The notes: a model not told the origin generated them from the sequence alone. DNA of 64,000 nucleotides from Bradyrhizobiaceae bacterium (GCA_020853885.1 JADYXZ010000010.1:124001-188000); one strand, 5' to 3'; shown: positions 44,714 to 54,462, counted from the stretch's first letter. A program made the numbers and translations.

Positions 44714-45688
44714 TCAGCGCAATTCAAACACGCGAATTGCGGCCGGTCCCATGATGACAACGAAGAGAACCGGCAGGAAGAACAGGATCATCGGCACGGT
44801 GAGCTTCGGCGGCAAGGCGGCCGCCTTCTTCTCGGCCTCGGTCATGCGCATATCGCGGTCTTCCTGCGCGAGCACGCGGAGCGCCTGACCGAGCGGCGTA
44901 CCGTAGCGCTCGGCCTGCACGAGCGCCATGCAGACCGACTTCACGTTGTCCATGTTCGTCCGCTTGGCGAGGTTGTCGTAAGCCGCCCGGCGTTCCTGCA
45001 GATACGACAGCTCGGCCGACGTCAGCGTCAATTCCTCCGCCAGCGGGATCGACTGGGTGCCGACCTCCTCGCTCACCTTCCTGAAGGCGGCGTCGATCGA
45101 CATGCCGGATTCGACGCAGATCAGCAGCAGATCCAGCGCGTCGGGAAAGGCGCGGCGGATCGATTGCTGCCGCCGGGTAATCATGTTCTGCAGAAACAGG
45201 CCGGGCGCGCGCATGCCGAGCCAGGCAGCGCCGATGGTGATGCCGATCTTCACCATCAGGGGCTGATCGAACTTGGTGATGACAAACATATAGACGACGG
45301 CGATCAGGAACATGACGATCGGCGTCACCATGCGGAAGAACAGGAACGTCACATAGGGCGCCTGTCCGCGATAGCCGGCTTGGACGAGGAGCGCACGGGC
45401 GTCCTCCTCGCCGAGATGCTTGCGCAGATTCAACCGCTCGACGATCGTCTGCATGTAGGCTTTCGGCGACTGGCGCAGCGATACGCGCTCGCCTCTTGCA
45501 AGGCGTTCGCGTTCACGACCGCGAATCTTGTCGCGCTCGAGCGCAACCGTTTTCATGCGCCGCTGCAAATTGTCGCCCGCGAGGAACGGCATCGCGATGG
45601 TCAGCACCGTTGCCATCGCGGCAATCGCGGTGAACACCGTCACCAGAAACCGGGGGTCATGCAGTCGGTCGATCAGGAGTTCGACCAT
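44714..45688 (-). CDS. tadC: Tad pilus inner-membrane platform protein TadC
   Basis: 324 aa with T2SS-F domain (about 170-300, RAFPDALDLLLICVESGMSIDAAF) and hydrophobic segments near 14-38, 118-165 and 297-318. TadB and TadC form the platform that the TadA ATPase drives. The last gene of the minus-strand tad operon, it starts 9 bases after the tadB stop. Confidence 0.95.
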   Translation of the reverse strand: MVELLIDRLHDPRFLVTVFTAIAAMATVLTIAMPFLAGDNLQRRMKTVALERDKIRGRERERLARGERVSLRQSPKAYMQTIVERLNLRKHLGEEDARALLVQAGYRGQAPYVTFLFFRMVTPIVMFLIAVVYMFVITKFDQPLMVKIGITIGAAWLGMRAPGLFLQNMITRRQQSIRRAFPDALDLLLICVESGMSIDAAFRKVSEEVGTQSIPLAEELTLTSAELSYLQERRAAYDNLAKRTNMDNVKSVCMALVQAERYGTPLGQALRVLAQEDRDMRMTEAEKKAAALPPKLTVPMILFFLPVLFVVIMGPAAIRVFELR

Positions 45689-45697
45689 GGCACGCTC

Positions 45698-46678
45698 CTA
45701 GATCTCGAAATTGATCATGCGGCGCATGACCAGGCTGCCCACCAGCATCCAGCCGGCCGACGCGGCAAGCATGATGCGGCCGGTGGGATGCGTCCACAGC
45801 AGCTCGATGTAGGTCGGGCTTGTGAGGTAGACGAGAATCATCACGGCGACCGGCAGGGAGCCGATGATGGCGGCGGACGCCTTTGCCTCGGTGCTCACCG
45901 CCTTGATCTTCGCCTTCATCTTCTTGCGGTCGCGCAACACGCGCGAAAGATTGGACAGCGCCTCGGCCAGATTGCCGCCGGAGCGCTGCTGAATGGCGAT
46001 GACAATGGCGAAAAAGTTGGCTTCCGGCAGCGGGACCCGATCGTAAAGCTTGGCGCATGCCTCGCCGAGCGGCATGCCGATCGCCGTGCTTTCGGCGATG
46101 GTGCGAAATTCGGATTTCAGCGGGTCGCGCGATTCGGAAGCGATGATGCGGATGCAATCGCCCAACGGAAGGCCGGATTTCACGCCGCGCACGATGACGT
46201 CGATCGCGTTCGGCAGCTCTTCGACGAACCTGTCCTCGCGCCGCTTCTTCATGAAGGCGAGCGTCCAGCGCGGCAAGCCGAGGCCGGCGGCGAGGCCGAG
46301 ACCGAGGGCTATATACCAGGCCTGTCCGAACACGAGGGGGATCGCGAATGCAACGAGCCCCAGCACGGCGCTGCCGAACCAGTATTGGCGCTTCGACCAG
46401 CGGACGCCGGCTTGCTGCAGGCGGGCGGCCAGCGGCGGGTTCTTGCGCGAGCGCTGGCGCGCCTCGACCTGCTTCAGGGTTTCCTCGATCTGCTGGCGCC
46501 GCGAGGTCGCCGCATCGGCGCCCTTGCGCGCCCGCCGCGTCTCCATGTCCGCCAGCGCGATCTCGCGCGTGCGCTGCTCGGCCCGCCGCTCGCCCGACAG
46601 CAGCGGATAGAGAAAGACGTAGGCTACCCCCCCGACAGCGAGGGTGGCGAGCGCCGGTATGATGAGCGCCTGCAGCAT
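45698..46678 (-). CDS. tadB: Tad pilus inner-membrane platform protein TadB
   Basis: 326 aa, paralogous to TadC. The F domain reads LPNAIDVIVRGVKSGLPLGDCIRII and later GGNLAEALSNLSRVLRDR; membrane segments lie near 1-23, 100-135 and 270-320. It starts 3 bases after the tadA stop, so translation is likely coupled. Confidence 0.95.
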   Translation of the reverse strand: MLQALIIPALATLAVGGVAYVFLYPLLSGERRAEQRTREIALADMETRRARKGADAATSRRQQIEETLKQVEARQRSRKNPPLAARLQQAGVRWSKRQYWFGSAVLGLVAFAIPLVFGQAWYIALGLGLAAGLGLPRWTLAFMKKRREDRFVEELPNAIDVIVRGVKSGLPLGDCIRIIASESRDPLKSEFRTIAESTAIGMPLGEACAKLYDRVPLPEANFFAIVIAIQQRSGGNLAEALSNLSRVLRDRKKMKAKIKAVSTEAKASAAIIGSLPVAVMILVYLTSPTYIELLWTHPTGRIMLAASAGWMLVGSLVMRRMINFEI

Positions 46679-46681
46679 GGA

Positions 46682-48202
46682 TCAGGCCCGGAGCGTCTCG
46701 TCGATGACTTCGGCGGCGTCGAGCGCGGCGGCAAGGCGCTGCTCTTCGCCGAAGTAGCGGGCACGCTCCCAGAAGCGCGGATGTCCGATGCCGGTCGAGC
46801 GGTGGCGGCCGATGATCTTGCCGCCCGCATCCTCGCCGAGGAAGTCGTAGACGAAGAGATCCTGGGTGGTGATGACGTCACCCTCCATGCCGACCACCTC
46901 GGTGACGTGGGTGATGCGGCGGGTGCCGTCGCGCAGGCGGGCGACCTGCACGATGACGTCGATCGAGGCGACGATCATCTCGCGAATGGTGCGCGAGGGG
47001 AGCTGGTAGCCGCCCATCGTGATCATCGACTCGAGACGGGAGAGCGCCTCGCGCGGGCTGTTCGCGTGCAGCGTTCCCATCGAGCCGTCGTGACCGGTGT
47101 TCATGGCCTGCAGGAGGTCGAACGCCTCGGGTCCGCGCACCTCGCCCACGATGATCCGCTCCGGGCGCATACGCAGACAGTTGCGCACGAGGTCGCGCAT
47201 CTTCACCTCGCCCTCGCCTTCGAGGTTGGGCGGGCGGGTTTCGAGGCGGACCACGTGCGGCTGCTGGAGCTGCAATTCGGCGGCGTCCTCGCAGGTGATG
47301 ACACGCTCGTCGTGGTCGATGTAGCGGGTCAGGCAGTTCAGCAGCGTGGTCTTGCCGGAACCGGTGCCGCCGGAGATCAGCGTGTTCACCCGGCAGCGGC
47401 CGATCACCTGCAGGAGCTGCGCGCCTTCGGGCGAAACCGTGGCGAAGCGGACGAGCTGCTCCAGCGTCAGCTTGTCCTTCTTGAATTTGCGGATCGTGAG
47501 CGCGGGCCCGTCGATGGAGAGCGGCGGCACGATCACGTTGACGCGGGAGCCGTCAGGGAGACGCGCGTCGCAGATCGGGCTCGCCTCATCGACGCGGCGG
47601 CCGATCTGGCTGACGATGCGCTGGCAGATATTGTGCAGTTGCTGGTTGTCGCGGAAGCGGACGCCCGTCTTCTGGATCTTGCCCTGCACTTCGATATAGA
47701 CGGTGTCGGCGCCATTCACCATGATGTCGGCGATGTCGTCGCGCGCAAGCAGCGGCTCCAGCGGACCGTAGCCGAGCACGTCGTTGCAGATGTCCTCGAG
47801 CAGGTCCTCCTGATCGGAGATCGACATCGCAACGTTCTTGATCGCGACGATCTCATTGACGATGTCGCGGATCTCCTCGCGCGCGGCGAGCGGGTCGAGC
47901 TTGGAGAGCTGCGTGAGGTCGATCGCTTCGATCAGGGCGCTGAAGATCTGGCCCTTGGTCTCGTAGAAGCTCTCCGAGCGCCGGGTCTCGGCGAACACGG
48001 GCGCGGGCTCCGGCGCGATCGGCGGCGAGGCCATCGGCGCATCGCCGTTGAGCTTCAATTCGGAAAACGCGGATGCCTGCGGCCTGGCGGCCGGATGCGG
48101 CAGATCGTTCGCCCGCGCCGCGGGCTTCGGCGCCGGCGCTACCGGCGCAGGCCGGGCATCGGCCCGCTGTGAGTCGGCGCCTGCACTTCGCTTACCGAAC
48201 AT
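46682..48202 (-). CDS. tadA: Tad pilus secretion ATPase TadA/CpaF
   Basis: 506 aa hexameric motor ATPase. A Pro/Ala-rich N-terminal tail (about 1-75) precedes the CpaF domain. Walker A is GGTGSGKTT (278-286), the Asp box region [16 protein letters not shown], Walker B-like [19 protein letters not shown] and the His box [16 protein letters not shown]. It powers Flp assembly. AGGGAC lies 6 bases upstream of ATG 48202. Confidence 0.97.
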   Translation of the reverse strand: MFGKRSAGADSQRADARPAPVAPAPKPAARANDLPHPAARPQASAFSELKLNGDAPMASPPIAPEPAPVFAETRRSESFYETKGQIFSALIEAIDLTQLSKLDPLAAREEIRDIVNEIVAIKNVAMSISDQEDLLEDICNDVLGYGPLEPLLARDDIADIMVNGADTVYIEVQGKIQKTGVRFRDNQQLHNICQRIVSQIGRRVDEASPICDARLPDGSRVNVIVPPLSIDGPALTIRKFKKDKLTLEQLVRFATVSPEGAQLLQVIGRCRVNTLISGGTGSGKTTLLNCLTRYIDHDERVITCEDAAELQLQQPHVVRLETRPPNLEGEGEVKMRDLVRNCLRMRPERIIVGEVRGPEAFDLLQAMNTGHDGSMGTLHANSPREALSRLESMITMGGYQLPSRTIREMIVASIDVIVQVARLRDGTRRITHVTEVVGMEGDVITTQDLFVYDFLGEDAGGKIIGRHRSTGIGHPRFWERARYFGEEQRLAAALDAAEVIDETLRA

Positions 48203-48225
48203 AGCCGGTCCCTATACGCGAACGC

Positions 48226-49500
48226 CTACCGGAACCCTCCCCGCAGCTTTGCGAGGAGCGGCGACAGCAGGTCCCGCTTTTGTTTCTTCACGTCGGCGCG
48301 GCCGGTGATCGTCTTCGCGATCGACAGGAAGGTCTCCGTGATCTGGTGCTTCGGCGAGACTTCCGCGATCATCTGTCCGTTGTTGGCCGCGGTCCCGAAC
48401 AGGTGCGGATCAAAGGGGAGCGCCGCCAGCGGCTCGAGCTCCAGCGCCTTGGCGAAATCGGCGACGCGCACCTCCGGCCGTTTCGGGATGCCGACCTGGT
48501 TGAGGACGTAGCTCGGCGGCCGGTCGTTGGGGCGCGCGCCGCGCACGAGTTCGAACAGGTTCTTTGCGTTGCGCAGATTGGCGAGATCCGGCGTCGCGAC
48601 GATCAACACATCGTCGGCGGAGACCAGGGCCTGTTTCGACCAGGCCGACCAGACGTGCGGAATGTCGAGCACGATATAAGGCACCGACGCGCGCATGGAA
48701 TCGACGATCGGATCGAACGCGTCGACGCCGAGGTCATATTCGCGGTCGAGCGTTGCCGGCGCCGCCAGCAGGCTGAGATGATCGGTGCACTTGGAGAGCA
48801 GCCGATCGATATAGGCGTGGTCCACGCGCTCCGGCGAGAAGACCGCGTCGGCGATTCCCTGCGCCGGATCCTGATTGAAATCGAGCCCGGCCGTCCCGAA
48901 CGGCAGGTCCATGTCGGCAATGACGGTGTCGAGCTCGAGGTCGCGGGCGACGGCGAAAGCCAGATTGTGCGCGACGACGGAGGCGCCGACGCCGCCCTTG
49001 GCGCCGACAACGGCCAGCACGCGGCCGACCGCCTTGGCGTCGGGAGAAGAAAAGAGGCCGGAGACCGACCGCACCACATCGAGCGGCGAGAGCGGCGAAA
49101 TCAGATAGTCGCTGATCCCGCGGCTGATAAGCTCGCGATAGAGAAGGATGTCGTTGAGACGGCCGACCACGATGACTTTCGTGCCGGCGTCGCAGAACTC
49201 GGCCAGCCGGTCGAGGCCATGAAGCAGCTCGGTGCCGCTCCCGTTGTGCTCGATCAAGATGACGTTGGGCGTCGGAGAGTCCCGATAGGCTTCGATGGCG
49301 GCGGGCAGCCCGCCCGTCTGCACCTTCACATGCGTCCTTGCCATGCGCCGGTCCGACGATGCGGACTGCACGGCCTGTGCAAGCTCCGGAAGCTCGCAGA
49401 ACGCCTGGATGGTCACACGCGGAACCGGCGCGACGTGCCCCTCTGCGGCGGACGGCGTTGCCGCGGGTTCTCGATCAAGCGCGAGTGCGAAGTTTGTCAT
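48226..49500 (-). CDS. cpaE: Tad pilus localisation protein TadZ/CpaE
   Basis: 424 aa. A receiver-like domain (about 28-150, lacking a clear phospho-acceptor pattern) is followed by a ParA/MinD ATPase fold with atypical Walker A GAKGGVGAS (166-174) where Ser replaces the usual Lys-Thr end, as is common in TadZ. It places the Tad machine at a pole. Its ATG overlaps the cpaD stop by 4 bases. Confidence 0.93.
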   Translation of the reverse strand: MTNFALALDREPAATPSAAEGHVAPVPRVTIQAFCELPELAQAVQSASSDRRMARTHVKVQTGGLPAAIEAYRDSPTPNVILIEHNGSGTELLHGLDRLAEFCDAGTKVIVVGRLNDILLYRELISRGISDYLISPLSPLDVVRSVSGLFSSPDAKAVGRVLAVVGAKGGVGASVVAHNLAFAVARDLELDTVIADMDLPFGTAGLDFNQDPAQGIADAVFSPERVDHAYIDRLLSKCTDHLSLLAAPATLDREYDLGVDAFDPIVDSMRASVPYIVLDIPHVWSAWSKQALVSADDVLIVATPDLANLRNAKNLFELVRGARPNDRPPSYVLNQVGIPKRPEVRVADFAKALELEPLAALPFDPHLFGTAANNGQMIAEVSPKHQITETFLSIAKTITGRADVKKQKRDLLSPLLAKLRGGFR

Positions 49501-50243
49501 TGCCCAACTTTGCTGATCTTGGCGTCGGAGGATTCATATTGCCCGGCTGTCATCTCGCCCTTGCGGTATTTTTCGATGACGGTCTGCCGGCGCGGGGCGT
49601 AGGCCGCGGTCTCGGCGCGCGGTTGCACGAGATCCTGCGGATTGGATACGGAAGCCGCCAGGTTCTGCTGGGTCGAGCATCCGAAGTTATAGTGGGGCCG
49701 GTTGTCATATTGCGGCGGCATCCGCTCCAGGCTCGGAGTCAAGGATGCCCCGAGATCTTCCGGCCACAGGCCGCACGGGCCCACCTGCGCCTCGATGCGC
49801 TGGTAGGCAATGCGGATCGGCCCGAAGCTCTCCGGCGGCGGGCTATAGGTTTTCGTCGTGATCGCATGCGCGGCGACACCGGATGCGCGCAACAGGCTCT
49901 GCACCTCGCGCACCGCATATTTCGCTGCCCGCTCGTTCGGCGATCCCTTCGGCACTTCGATCCTGAAGATGCCGGTTCCTTCGCGGTGCCAGTTGCCTGC
50001 CATCGCGGTGACCTGGGCGCGCTGCTCGGCGTTCAGATCGCCGCGTCCGCTGCCGACAAGCAACTGGATGTCGTGCTCTGCTTCGGTGATACGGATCGGA
50101 TGCCGCTCGCGATAGTCGAGCGGGACCGAGCCGGTCACAATGGTGCGATCGGTGTTGCAGGCGGCGACGAACACGGTGATGGCGAGCACCAATCCGCCGT
50201 AGAGAAGCCGTTCGCGGTAGCCGGATTGAGAAAGCTGCGACAT
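49497..50243 (-). CDS. cpaD: Tad pilus assembly lipoprotein CpaD
   Basis: 248 aa. The signal peptide ends in lipobox VAAC (Cys29). The CpaD domain includes PLDYRERHPIRITEAEHDIQL, the conserved start of the family, plus NFGCSTQQNLAASVSNPQDLVQPR. It associates with the secretin at the outer membrane. ATG 50243 has GAGGGAA 7 bases upstream and is preferred over 50267. Confidence 0.94.
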   Translation of the reverse strand: MSQLSQSGYRERLLYGGLVLAITVFVAACNTDRTIVTGSVPLDYRERHPIRITEAEHDIQLLVGSGRGDLNAEQRAQVTAMAGNWHREGTGIFRIEVPKGSPNERAAKYAVREVQSLLRASGVAAHAITTKTYSPPPESFGPIRIAYQRIEAQVGPCGLWPEDLGASLTPSLERMPPQYDNRPHYNFGCSTQQNLAASVSNPQDLVQPRAETAAYAPRRQTVIEKYRKGEMTAGQYESSDAKISKVGQ

Positions 50244-50263
50244 GAACCGTTCCCTCGGCGGCA

Positions 50264-51706
50264 TCAATCGAGAATGAAGCCGTAGCTGCCGTGATAGGCG
50301 CGCTGCGGAAGTGGAGTGCCAGGCCCGCCATAGATGCGGTTCAGGCGGCCGAGCAGAATCGTCGACGGATCGTCCGGGTTAGCGAACCCGTCATCCGGTC
50401 GCGCCAGATTGCGCGCCGAATTCGGCCGCACCGTGTAGGGCGTCACCATGATCATCAGCTCGGTCTCGCCGCTCTGGTAGTCGCGGCTGCGGAAGAGCGT
50501 GCCGAGGATCGGAATGTTCATCAGGCCGGGAAGGCCATTGATGTTCTGCCGCGTGGTCTGCTGCAGGAGCCCGGCGAGAACGAGCGAGCCGCCCGACGGC
50601 AGCTCGACGGTCGAATTCGCGCGGCGGACCTTCAAGGCTGGAATGGTGATCGCGTTCAGCCGAATGGCGCCATCGTTCGACAACTCGCTGACCTCGGTCG
50701 CGACTTTCAGGCTGATGCGGCCTTCGCTCAGCACGACCGGCGTGAAATCCAGCGACACACCGAATTGCTTGAACTCGATGGTGGGACTGCATACGCCGTT
50801 GTCGCAGCTAAAACCGGCGGGGACCGGAAATTCGCCCCCCGCGAGAAACTTCGCCGGTTCGCCGGAAATCGCCGTCAAATTCGGCTCCGCGAGCGTGCGC
50901 AGCACGCCCGATTGCTCCATCGCGCGCAGCGTGGCCGCTACCGTCCCGCCGGCAACGTTCCACCTCGGGGTGATCCCATTAGGAGGATCTACGATGTTTC
51001 CCTGCACGGAGAACGGATTGTTGATGTTGAGATTGAGCACCGCGCTGCCGATCTCGACATTGATGACGTCGAGATTGAACCCGAGCTGCTTCAACACGCT
51101 CCGCTGGACCTCGGCAACCGTAACCTTCAGCAATACCTGCTCGCCGCCGCGGATGGTGAGGCCATTGACGACCTTGGCGGGATTGCCGACCAGCCTCGCC
51201 GCCGCATCGACGGCATGCTGCGCCTGCGCGGCATTGGCGACCTCGCCCGAAAGCACGACGCTGTCGTTCACGGCGTCGACGCGGATCGAGCTGTTCGGCA
51301 TCACGCGGCGCAGCGCTTCGCGCACGCCCGATGCATCGCGGCCGACCTCGATGTCGTAGGCGGCGATCTGCCGGCCTTCGGTATCGAAAAAGATCACGTT
51401 GGTCTGGCCCGGTGCGACACCGATCAGGTAGGCCCGGCGGGCGGAGCGCACGACTGCGTTGGCAATCGCCGGATTGGCGACGAGCACGTCCTTGGCGTCA
51501 CGCGGAAGATCGATGACGGTGGACTTGCCGATGCCGAGCGCGAGGAAGCGCCCGCCGGCCAGCGAGTCTGCACGCGGAGGAATCAATTCGCTCGCGGCCG
51601 ACGGCAGCGGCGCCATCGGCACGGCCGCGCCGGCCAGCAGGACGGCAGCGGTCAGGAGGCGTGCGAAGGTCGCGGTCAGCCCGATCTTCGAATGTTTCTG
51701 TCGCAC
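50264..51706 (-). CDS. cpaC: Tad pilus secretin CpaC/RcpA
   Basis: 480 aa outer-membrane channel. A signal peptide (to about residue 38) is followed by a pilus-assembly N-domain (GIGKSTVIDLPRDAKDVLVANPAIANAVV), a BON domain (DAVNDSVVLSGEVANAAQAQHAVDAA) and the secretin core ending LPGLMNIPILGTLFRSRDYQSGETELMIMVTP, the type II/III secretion signature. The start is GTG 51706 with GAGGT about 8 bases upstream. It begins 5 bases after the cpaB stop. Confidence 0.96.
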   Translation of the reverse strand: MRQKHSKIGLTATFARLLTAAVLLAGAAVPMAPLPSAASELIPPRADSLAGGRFLALGIGKSTVIDLPRDAKDVLVANPAIANAVVRSARRAYLIGVAPGQTNVIFFDTEGRQIAAYDIEVGRDASGVREALRRVMPNSSIRVDAVNDSVVLSGEVANAAQAQHAVDAAARLVGNPAKVVNGLTIRGGEQVLLKVTVAEVQRSVLKQLGFNLDVINVEIGSAVLNLNINNPFSVQGNIVDPPNGITPRWNVAGGTVAATLRAMEQSGVLRTLAEPNLTAISGEPAKFLAGGEFPVPAGFSCDNGVCSPTIEFKQFGVSLDFTPVVLSEGRISLKVATEVSELSNDGAIRLNAITIPALKVRRANSTVELPSGGSLVLAGLLQQTTRQNINGLPGLMNIPILGTLFRSRDYQSGETELMIMVTPYTVRPNSARNLARPDDGFANPDDPSTILLGRLNRIYGGPGTPLPQRAYHGSYGFILD

Positions 51707-51711
51707 TGCGG

Positions 51712-52476
51712 CTACCTCACGGATTGCACGGAGGTCACGCCGAAGCGGACCACGTTGATGTTTCCGCCTTTTCGCTCGACTTCTTCTTCCACGACGGCGC
51801 CGGCGGGACGCGCGTCGGCCAGGCTGCGAAGCGCGAGCGACAGGCCGCCGCGCCGGCGGGACAAAACCAGGGTCTCCGCCTGCGAGGGTGAGAGCTCGAG
51901 CGTGGCGGTCCGGCCGACCACCACCTTCTGCCCGTCCTTTTCCTGGATCGTCTGATCGATGGCGAGGACGCGAATGTTTCGCAGAACCGTTTCGCTCGTA
52001 TAGCGATCGTCGCTCTGATGCGTGAGGATCACGTCGACATAGTCGTTCGGCAGGATGAAGCCGCCCGCTCCGGACTCCGGCGAAATCTCCGTGGACACGG
52101 CGCGCATGCCGGCGGGGAGGATCGCCGACATGAACCCGGACCCGCTTGCCTTCACCAATTTCTGCTCGCGGATGGGCTCGCCGGCGATGAACGAGCCGCG
52201 GGCGACGGAGCCTTTCAATTCGTCAATCGCGTTCGGCCGCGCCGACCGCTTGACGAAGAGCGGACCTGCCGCCTTCACCGGCCACGGCTGCCATGCCAGG
52301 TTGTCGCTGCCGATCGAACGGCCCACGTCGATGTCGCTCTTGGCGACCAGGATATCGACGGTCTCCGACGCCGGCTGCACCACCTTTACAGGTGCTGGCG
52401 TGCGGCCAGACAGCATGAAGGCCAGTCCCCCGGCGGCGAGTGCAATGCCGAGGACGACGATGCGAGCTGTTCTCAT
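51712..52476 (-). CDS. cpaB: Tad pilus assembly protein CpaB/RcpC
   Basis: 254 aa. An N-terminal membrane anchor (ARIVVLGIALAAGGLAFML) precedes a SAF domain (VDILVAKSDIDVGRSIGSDNLAWQPWP) and the RcpC-type beta domain with GGFILPNDYVDVILTHQ. It is thought to link secretin and cell wall. ATG 52476 is preferred; the TTG further upstream lacks support. Confidence 0.95.
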   Translation of the reverse strand: MRTARIVVLGIALAAGGLAFMLSGRTPAPVKVVQPASETVDILVAKSDIDVGRSIGSDNLAWQPWPVKAAGPLFVKRSARPNAIDELKGSVARGSFIAGEPIREQKLVKASGSGFMSAILPAGMRAVSTEISPESGAGGFILPNDYVDVILTHQSDDRYTSETVLRNIRVLAIDQTIQEKDGQKVVVGRTATLELSPSQAETLVLSRRRGGLSLALRSLADARPAGAVVEEEVERKGGNINVVRFGVTSVQSVR

Positions 52477-52601
52477 ACGCCCAAATCCCAAGAATCAACG
52501 CGGCCGCATGGCCGGCTTCAGCGGGATTGCAGCAGCCATTCGTCAAATTATGGTTAATGAGGCGTATCCGATTTTAATCGTCGGACCGCGGACGTTTTGT
52601 T

Positions 52602-53108
52602 TCAGCCGGCAATCGCCTGCATGAACGGCGTCTTGGGGTAGACCATCAGCCCTGCCGCGGCGAGGGCGATGCCGTAGGGGATACCTGCGTTGGCAGCGTG
52701 CAGGCGTTCAATCCAGGCCGTGCGAACGAGCGCCGCAGGCAGCGGCACCCTGCGAAGCGTCAACAGCGCCAGCGTCAGAACGCCGCCGAAGATCGAGGCT
52801 AAAAACAGATACTGGATCAGATCCGAAAATCCGAACCACAAGGCGGTCGCGGCCGCAAGCTTGGCGTCGCCGCCGCCAATCCAGCCGGCGGCAAAGAAGC
52901 CGAACGTCACCGACAAGACCAGCATGCCCGCGAGCAGATGATATCCGACCTCTGCGAGCGGCATGCCGATGATCGCTGCAACGAGAAAAAAGCCCGCCGT
53001 CAGGAACAAGGACAGCCGGTTCGAAATGGTCATGGTGAGGAGATCGCTCGCGGCGGCGAACGCCATCGCGGCCGGAAACAACGCGAGCAGCAGGAAATCG
53101 CGAATCAT
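52602..53108 (-). CDS. cpaA: prepilin peptidase CpaA/TadV (A24 family)
   Basis: 168 aa with five to six membrane segments. Catalytic aspartates are Asp22 (ASDLLTMTISN) and Asp81 in WIGGGDAKL, the GxGD motif of type IV prepilin peptidases. It cleaves the Flp prepilin and the TadE/TadG pseudopilins after glycine. It lies 159 bases downstream of flp, beyond a hairpin that probably reduces read-through. Confidence 0.95.
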   Translation of the reverse strand: MIRDFLLLALFPAAMAFAAASDLLTMTISNRLSLFLTAGFFLVAAIIGMPLAEVGYHLLAGMLVLSVTFGFFAAGWIGGGDAKLAAATALWFGFSDLIQYLFLASIFGGVLTLALLTLRRVPLPAALVRTAWIERLHAANAGIPYGIALAAAGLMVYPKTPFMQAIAG

Positions 53109-53217
53109 GCTTCGGGCGAGCCGTTTTCGAGGATCGTCAGCGCTCCGGCTTTTGTAGCGGAGCGATCTAAGCGAACTATGAACGACGCCGGGCTCACGCC
53201 GTTGCCGGAAAGACGAA

Positions 53218-53241
53218 GGGCCCGCGGACAAGCCGGGGCCC
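53218..53241 (-). terminator. hairpin between flp and cpaA
   Basis: GGGCCC at both ends (53218-53223 and 53236-53241) with an inner CGG/CCG pair forms a strong GC stem just after flp. No long T-run follows, so it may act as a partial terminator or as an mRNA 3' stabiliser. Such a signal would allow more pilin than assembly factors. Confidence 0.5.
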
Positions 53242-53267
53242 CTCGCAAACTGATTGCGTCAGCTTTC

Positions 53268-53456
53268 TTAGCCGCCGCTGCCGCTGCCACCGCCGCCCTG
53301 AGTGAGCGCATCGCCCACTTCTTGGAAGGTGGCGGTGAGGTTGGTGCCAACCGTCTGGATGACGGTAATGATGACGACCGAGATGCAAGCCGCGATGAGT
53401 CCATACTCAATAGCGGTCGCCCCGGATTCGTCGCTGAGGAACTTGCGCAAGATCAT
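53268..53456 (-). CDS. flp: Flp pilin
   Basis: 62 aa major pilin. The leader MILRKFLSDESG is cleaved after Gly12, leaving ATAIEYGLIAACISVVII with Glu at mature position 5 and Tyr at 6, the Flp hallmark. A single hydrophobic helix and a Gly/Ser-rich tail (GGGGSGSGG) follow. GGGAGAAG lies about 7 bases upstream of the ATG. Confidence 0.97.
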   Translation of the reverse strand: MILRKFLSDESGATAIEYGLIAACISVVIITVIQTVGTNLTATFQEVGDALTQGGGGSGSGG

Positions 53457-53575
53457 CTTTGACTTCTCCCTACGTTCGTCCGGAACTCGCCGGACGTCGT
53501 ACTTTCTACGGGAGCCGGTTTAGAATCGGCTTTATCGGATCGATAAGATTTTACGGATTTCGGCGGGCCGGCTCG

Positions 53576-53725
53576 TCACTCGGCTGCGGCAAGCGTATCC
53601 ACGAGCTTCGGGCCGACGCTATGCAGCACGGTCACGATTGCCATCGAAATACATGCCGCAATCAGTCCGTATTTGACCGAAGACGCGCCGGCTTCGTCGC
53701 GAACGAAACGGGCAAAGATACGCAT
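53576..53725 (-). CDS. second Flp-like pilin with Lys in place of Glu5
   Basis: 49 aa, same layout as Flp: leader MRIFARFVRDEAG, predicted cleavage after Gly13, then ASSVKYGLIAACISMAIVTVL. The Tyr and the hydrophobic helix match the flp neighbour closely (both have YGLIAACIS), but mature position 5 is Lys18 instead of the near-invariant Glu. AGAGGG about 8 bases upstream of ATG 53725 supports translation. It lies 119 bases upstream of flp on the same strand. It could be a minor pilin, a regulator of assembly or a decaying duplicate. Confidence 0.85.
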   Translation of the reverse strand: MRIFARFVRDEAGASSVKYGLIAACISMAIVTVLHSVGPKLVDTLAAAE

Positions 53726-53994
53726 GGGACGCACCCTCTGACGCCGACTCTACGCCCGGCGGAGCGCCTGCTTATTCGCGGGTTCGCTGCTCCACGCCGG
53801 AGATTTCAGCCTATCGATCATCGGTTGCGCTGCGGTTAAGCCGGCGGGACGCGGCCTCGCAGGCAGCGCTTTCCGGCCGGCTATCCGGCGCGAAGCATTT
53901 GCAGTTCGTTCACCATTTTCATCGAAAGTGACGAGTATTCGAGCCAATGGCGCCAGACTGCGTCGTGAAGCGATCATTCTGCGAGGGAAACAAC

Positions 53995-54462
53995 GTGAGC
54001 GCGACCGCCAAGGGTACATTTGCAGTGATCTGTGCGTTGCTGTCGGTCGCATCGGCGCTACCGGCGGCGGCCGACACCATCGACGTGGTGCTCGATCAGG
54101 CGAAAATCCTGCGGCTTCCCGAACGGGTCGCGACGCTTGTGATCGGCAATCCCTCGGTCGCCGACGGCACGCTGCAGACCGGCGGACTCCTGGTGGTGAC
54201 GGGCAAGAACTACGGCACCACCAACCTGATCGCGCTCGACCCGAGCGGCGAAATCCTCGCAGAACACACGATCACGGTCGGCGCGCCGAAGGACGGCACG
54301 TTGACCGTCTGGCGCGGCGTGGCGCGGGAGACGTGGAGCTGCGCGCCCAAATGCGAGCAATCCGTCATGCTCGGCGACGATCCGGGTTTCTTCAGCGGCG
54401 CAATGGAGCAGGCGCAGTCCCGCGCGGGCCAGGCAAGCTCGCGGCCGTCAGCGGCGAAGTGA
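53995..54462 (+). CDS. stand-alone pilus assembly N-domain protein (CpaC N-terminus-like)
   Basis: 155 aa. GTG 53995 with GAGGGAAA upstream gives a Sec signal peptide ending LPAAA-D. The mature part (DTIDVVLDQAKILRLPERVATLVIGNPSVADGTLQ) matches the N-domain of CpaC secretins but no secretin core follows; a C-terminal tail has a WSCAPKCEQ cysteine pair and a charged end. It probably assists the Tad secretin or occupies the periplasm near it. It is divergent from the pilin operon across 269 bases without other genes. Confidence 0.87.
   Translation: MSATAKGTFAVICALLSVASALPAAADTIDVVLDQAKILRLPERVATLVIGNPSVADGTLQTGGLLVVTGKNYGTTNLIALDPSGEILAEHTITVGAPKDGTLTVWRGVARETWSCAPKCEQSVMLGDDPGFFSGAMEQAQSRAGQASSRPSAAK

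Noticed and set aside
45164-48172. 1002-codon plus-strand open frame across tadA, tadB and tadC
   Set aside because: It is antisense to three well-identified genes and has no domain-like features.
48150-49500. ParA chromosome-partition gene
   Set aside because: The Walker A variant, the N-terminal receiver-like domain and its place between cpaD and tadA identify it as TadZ/CpaE.
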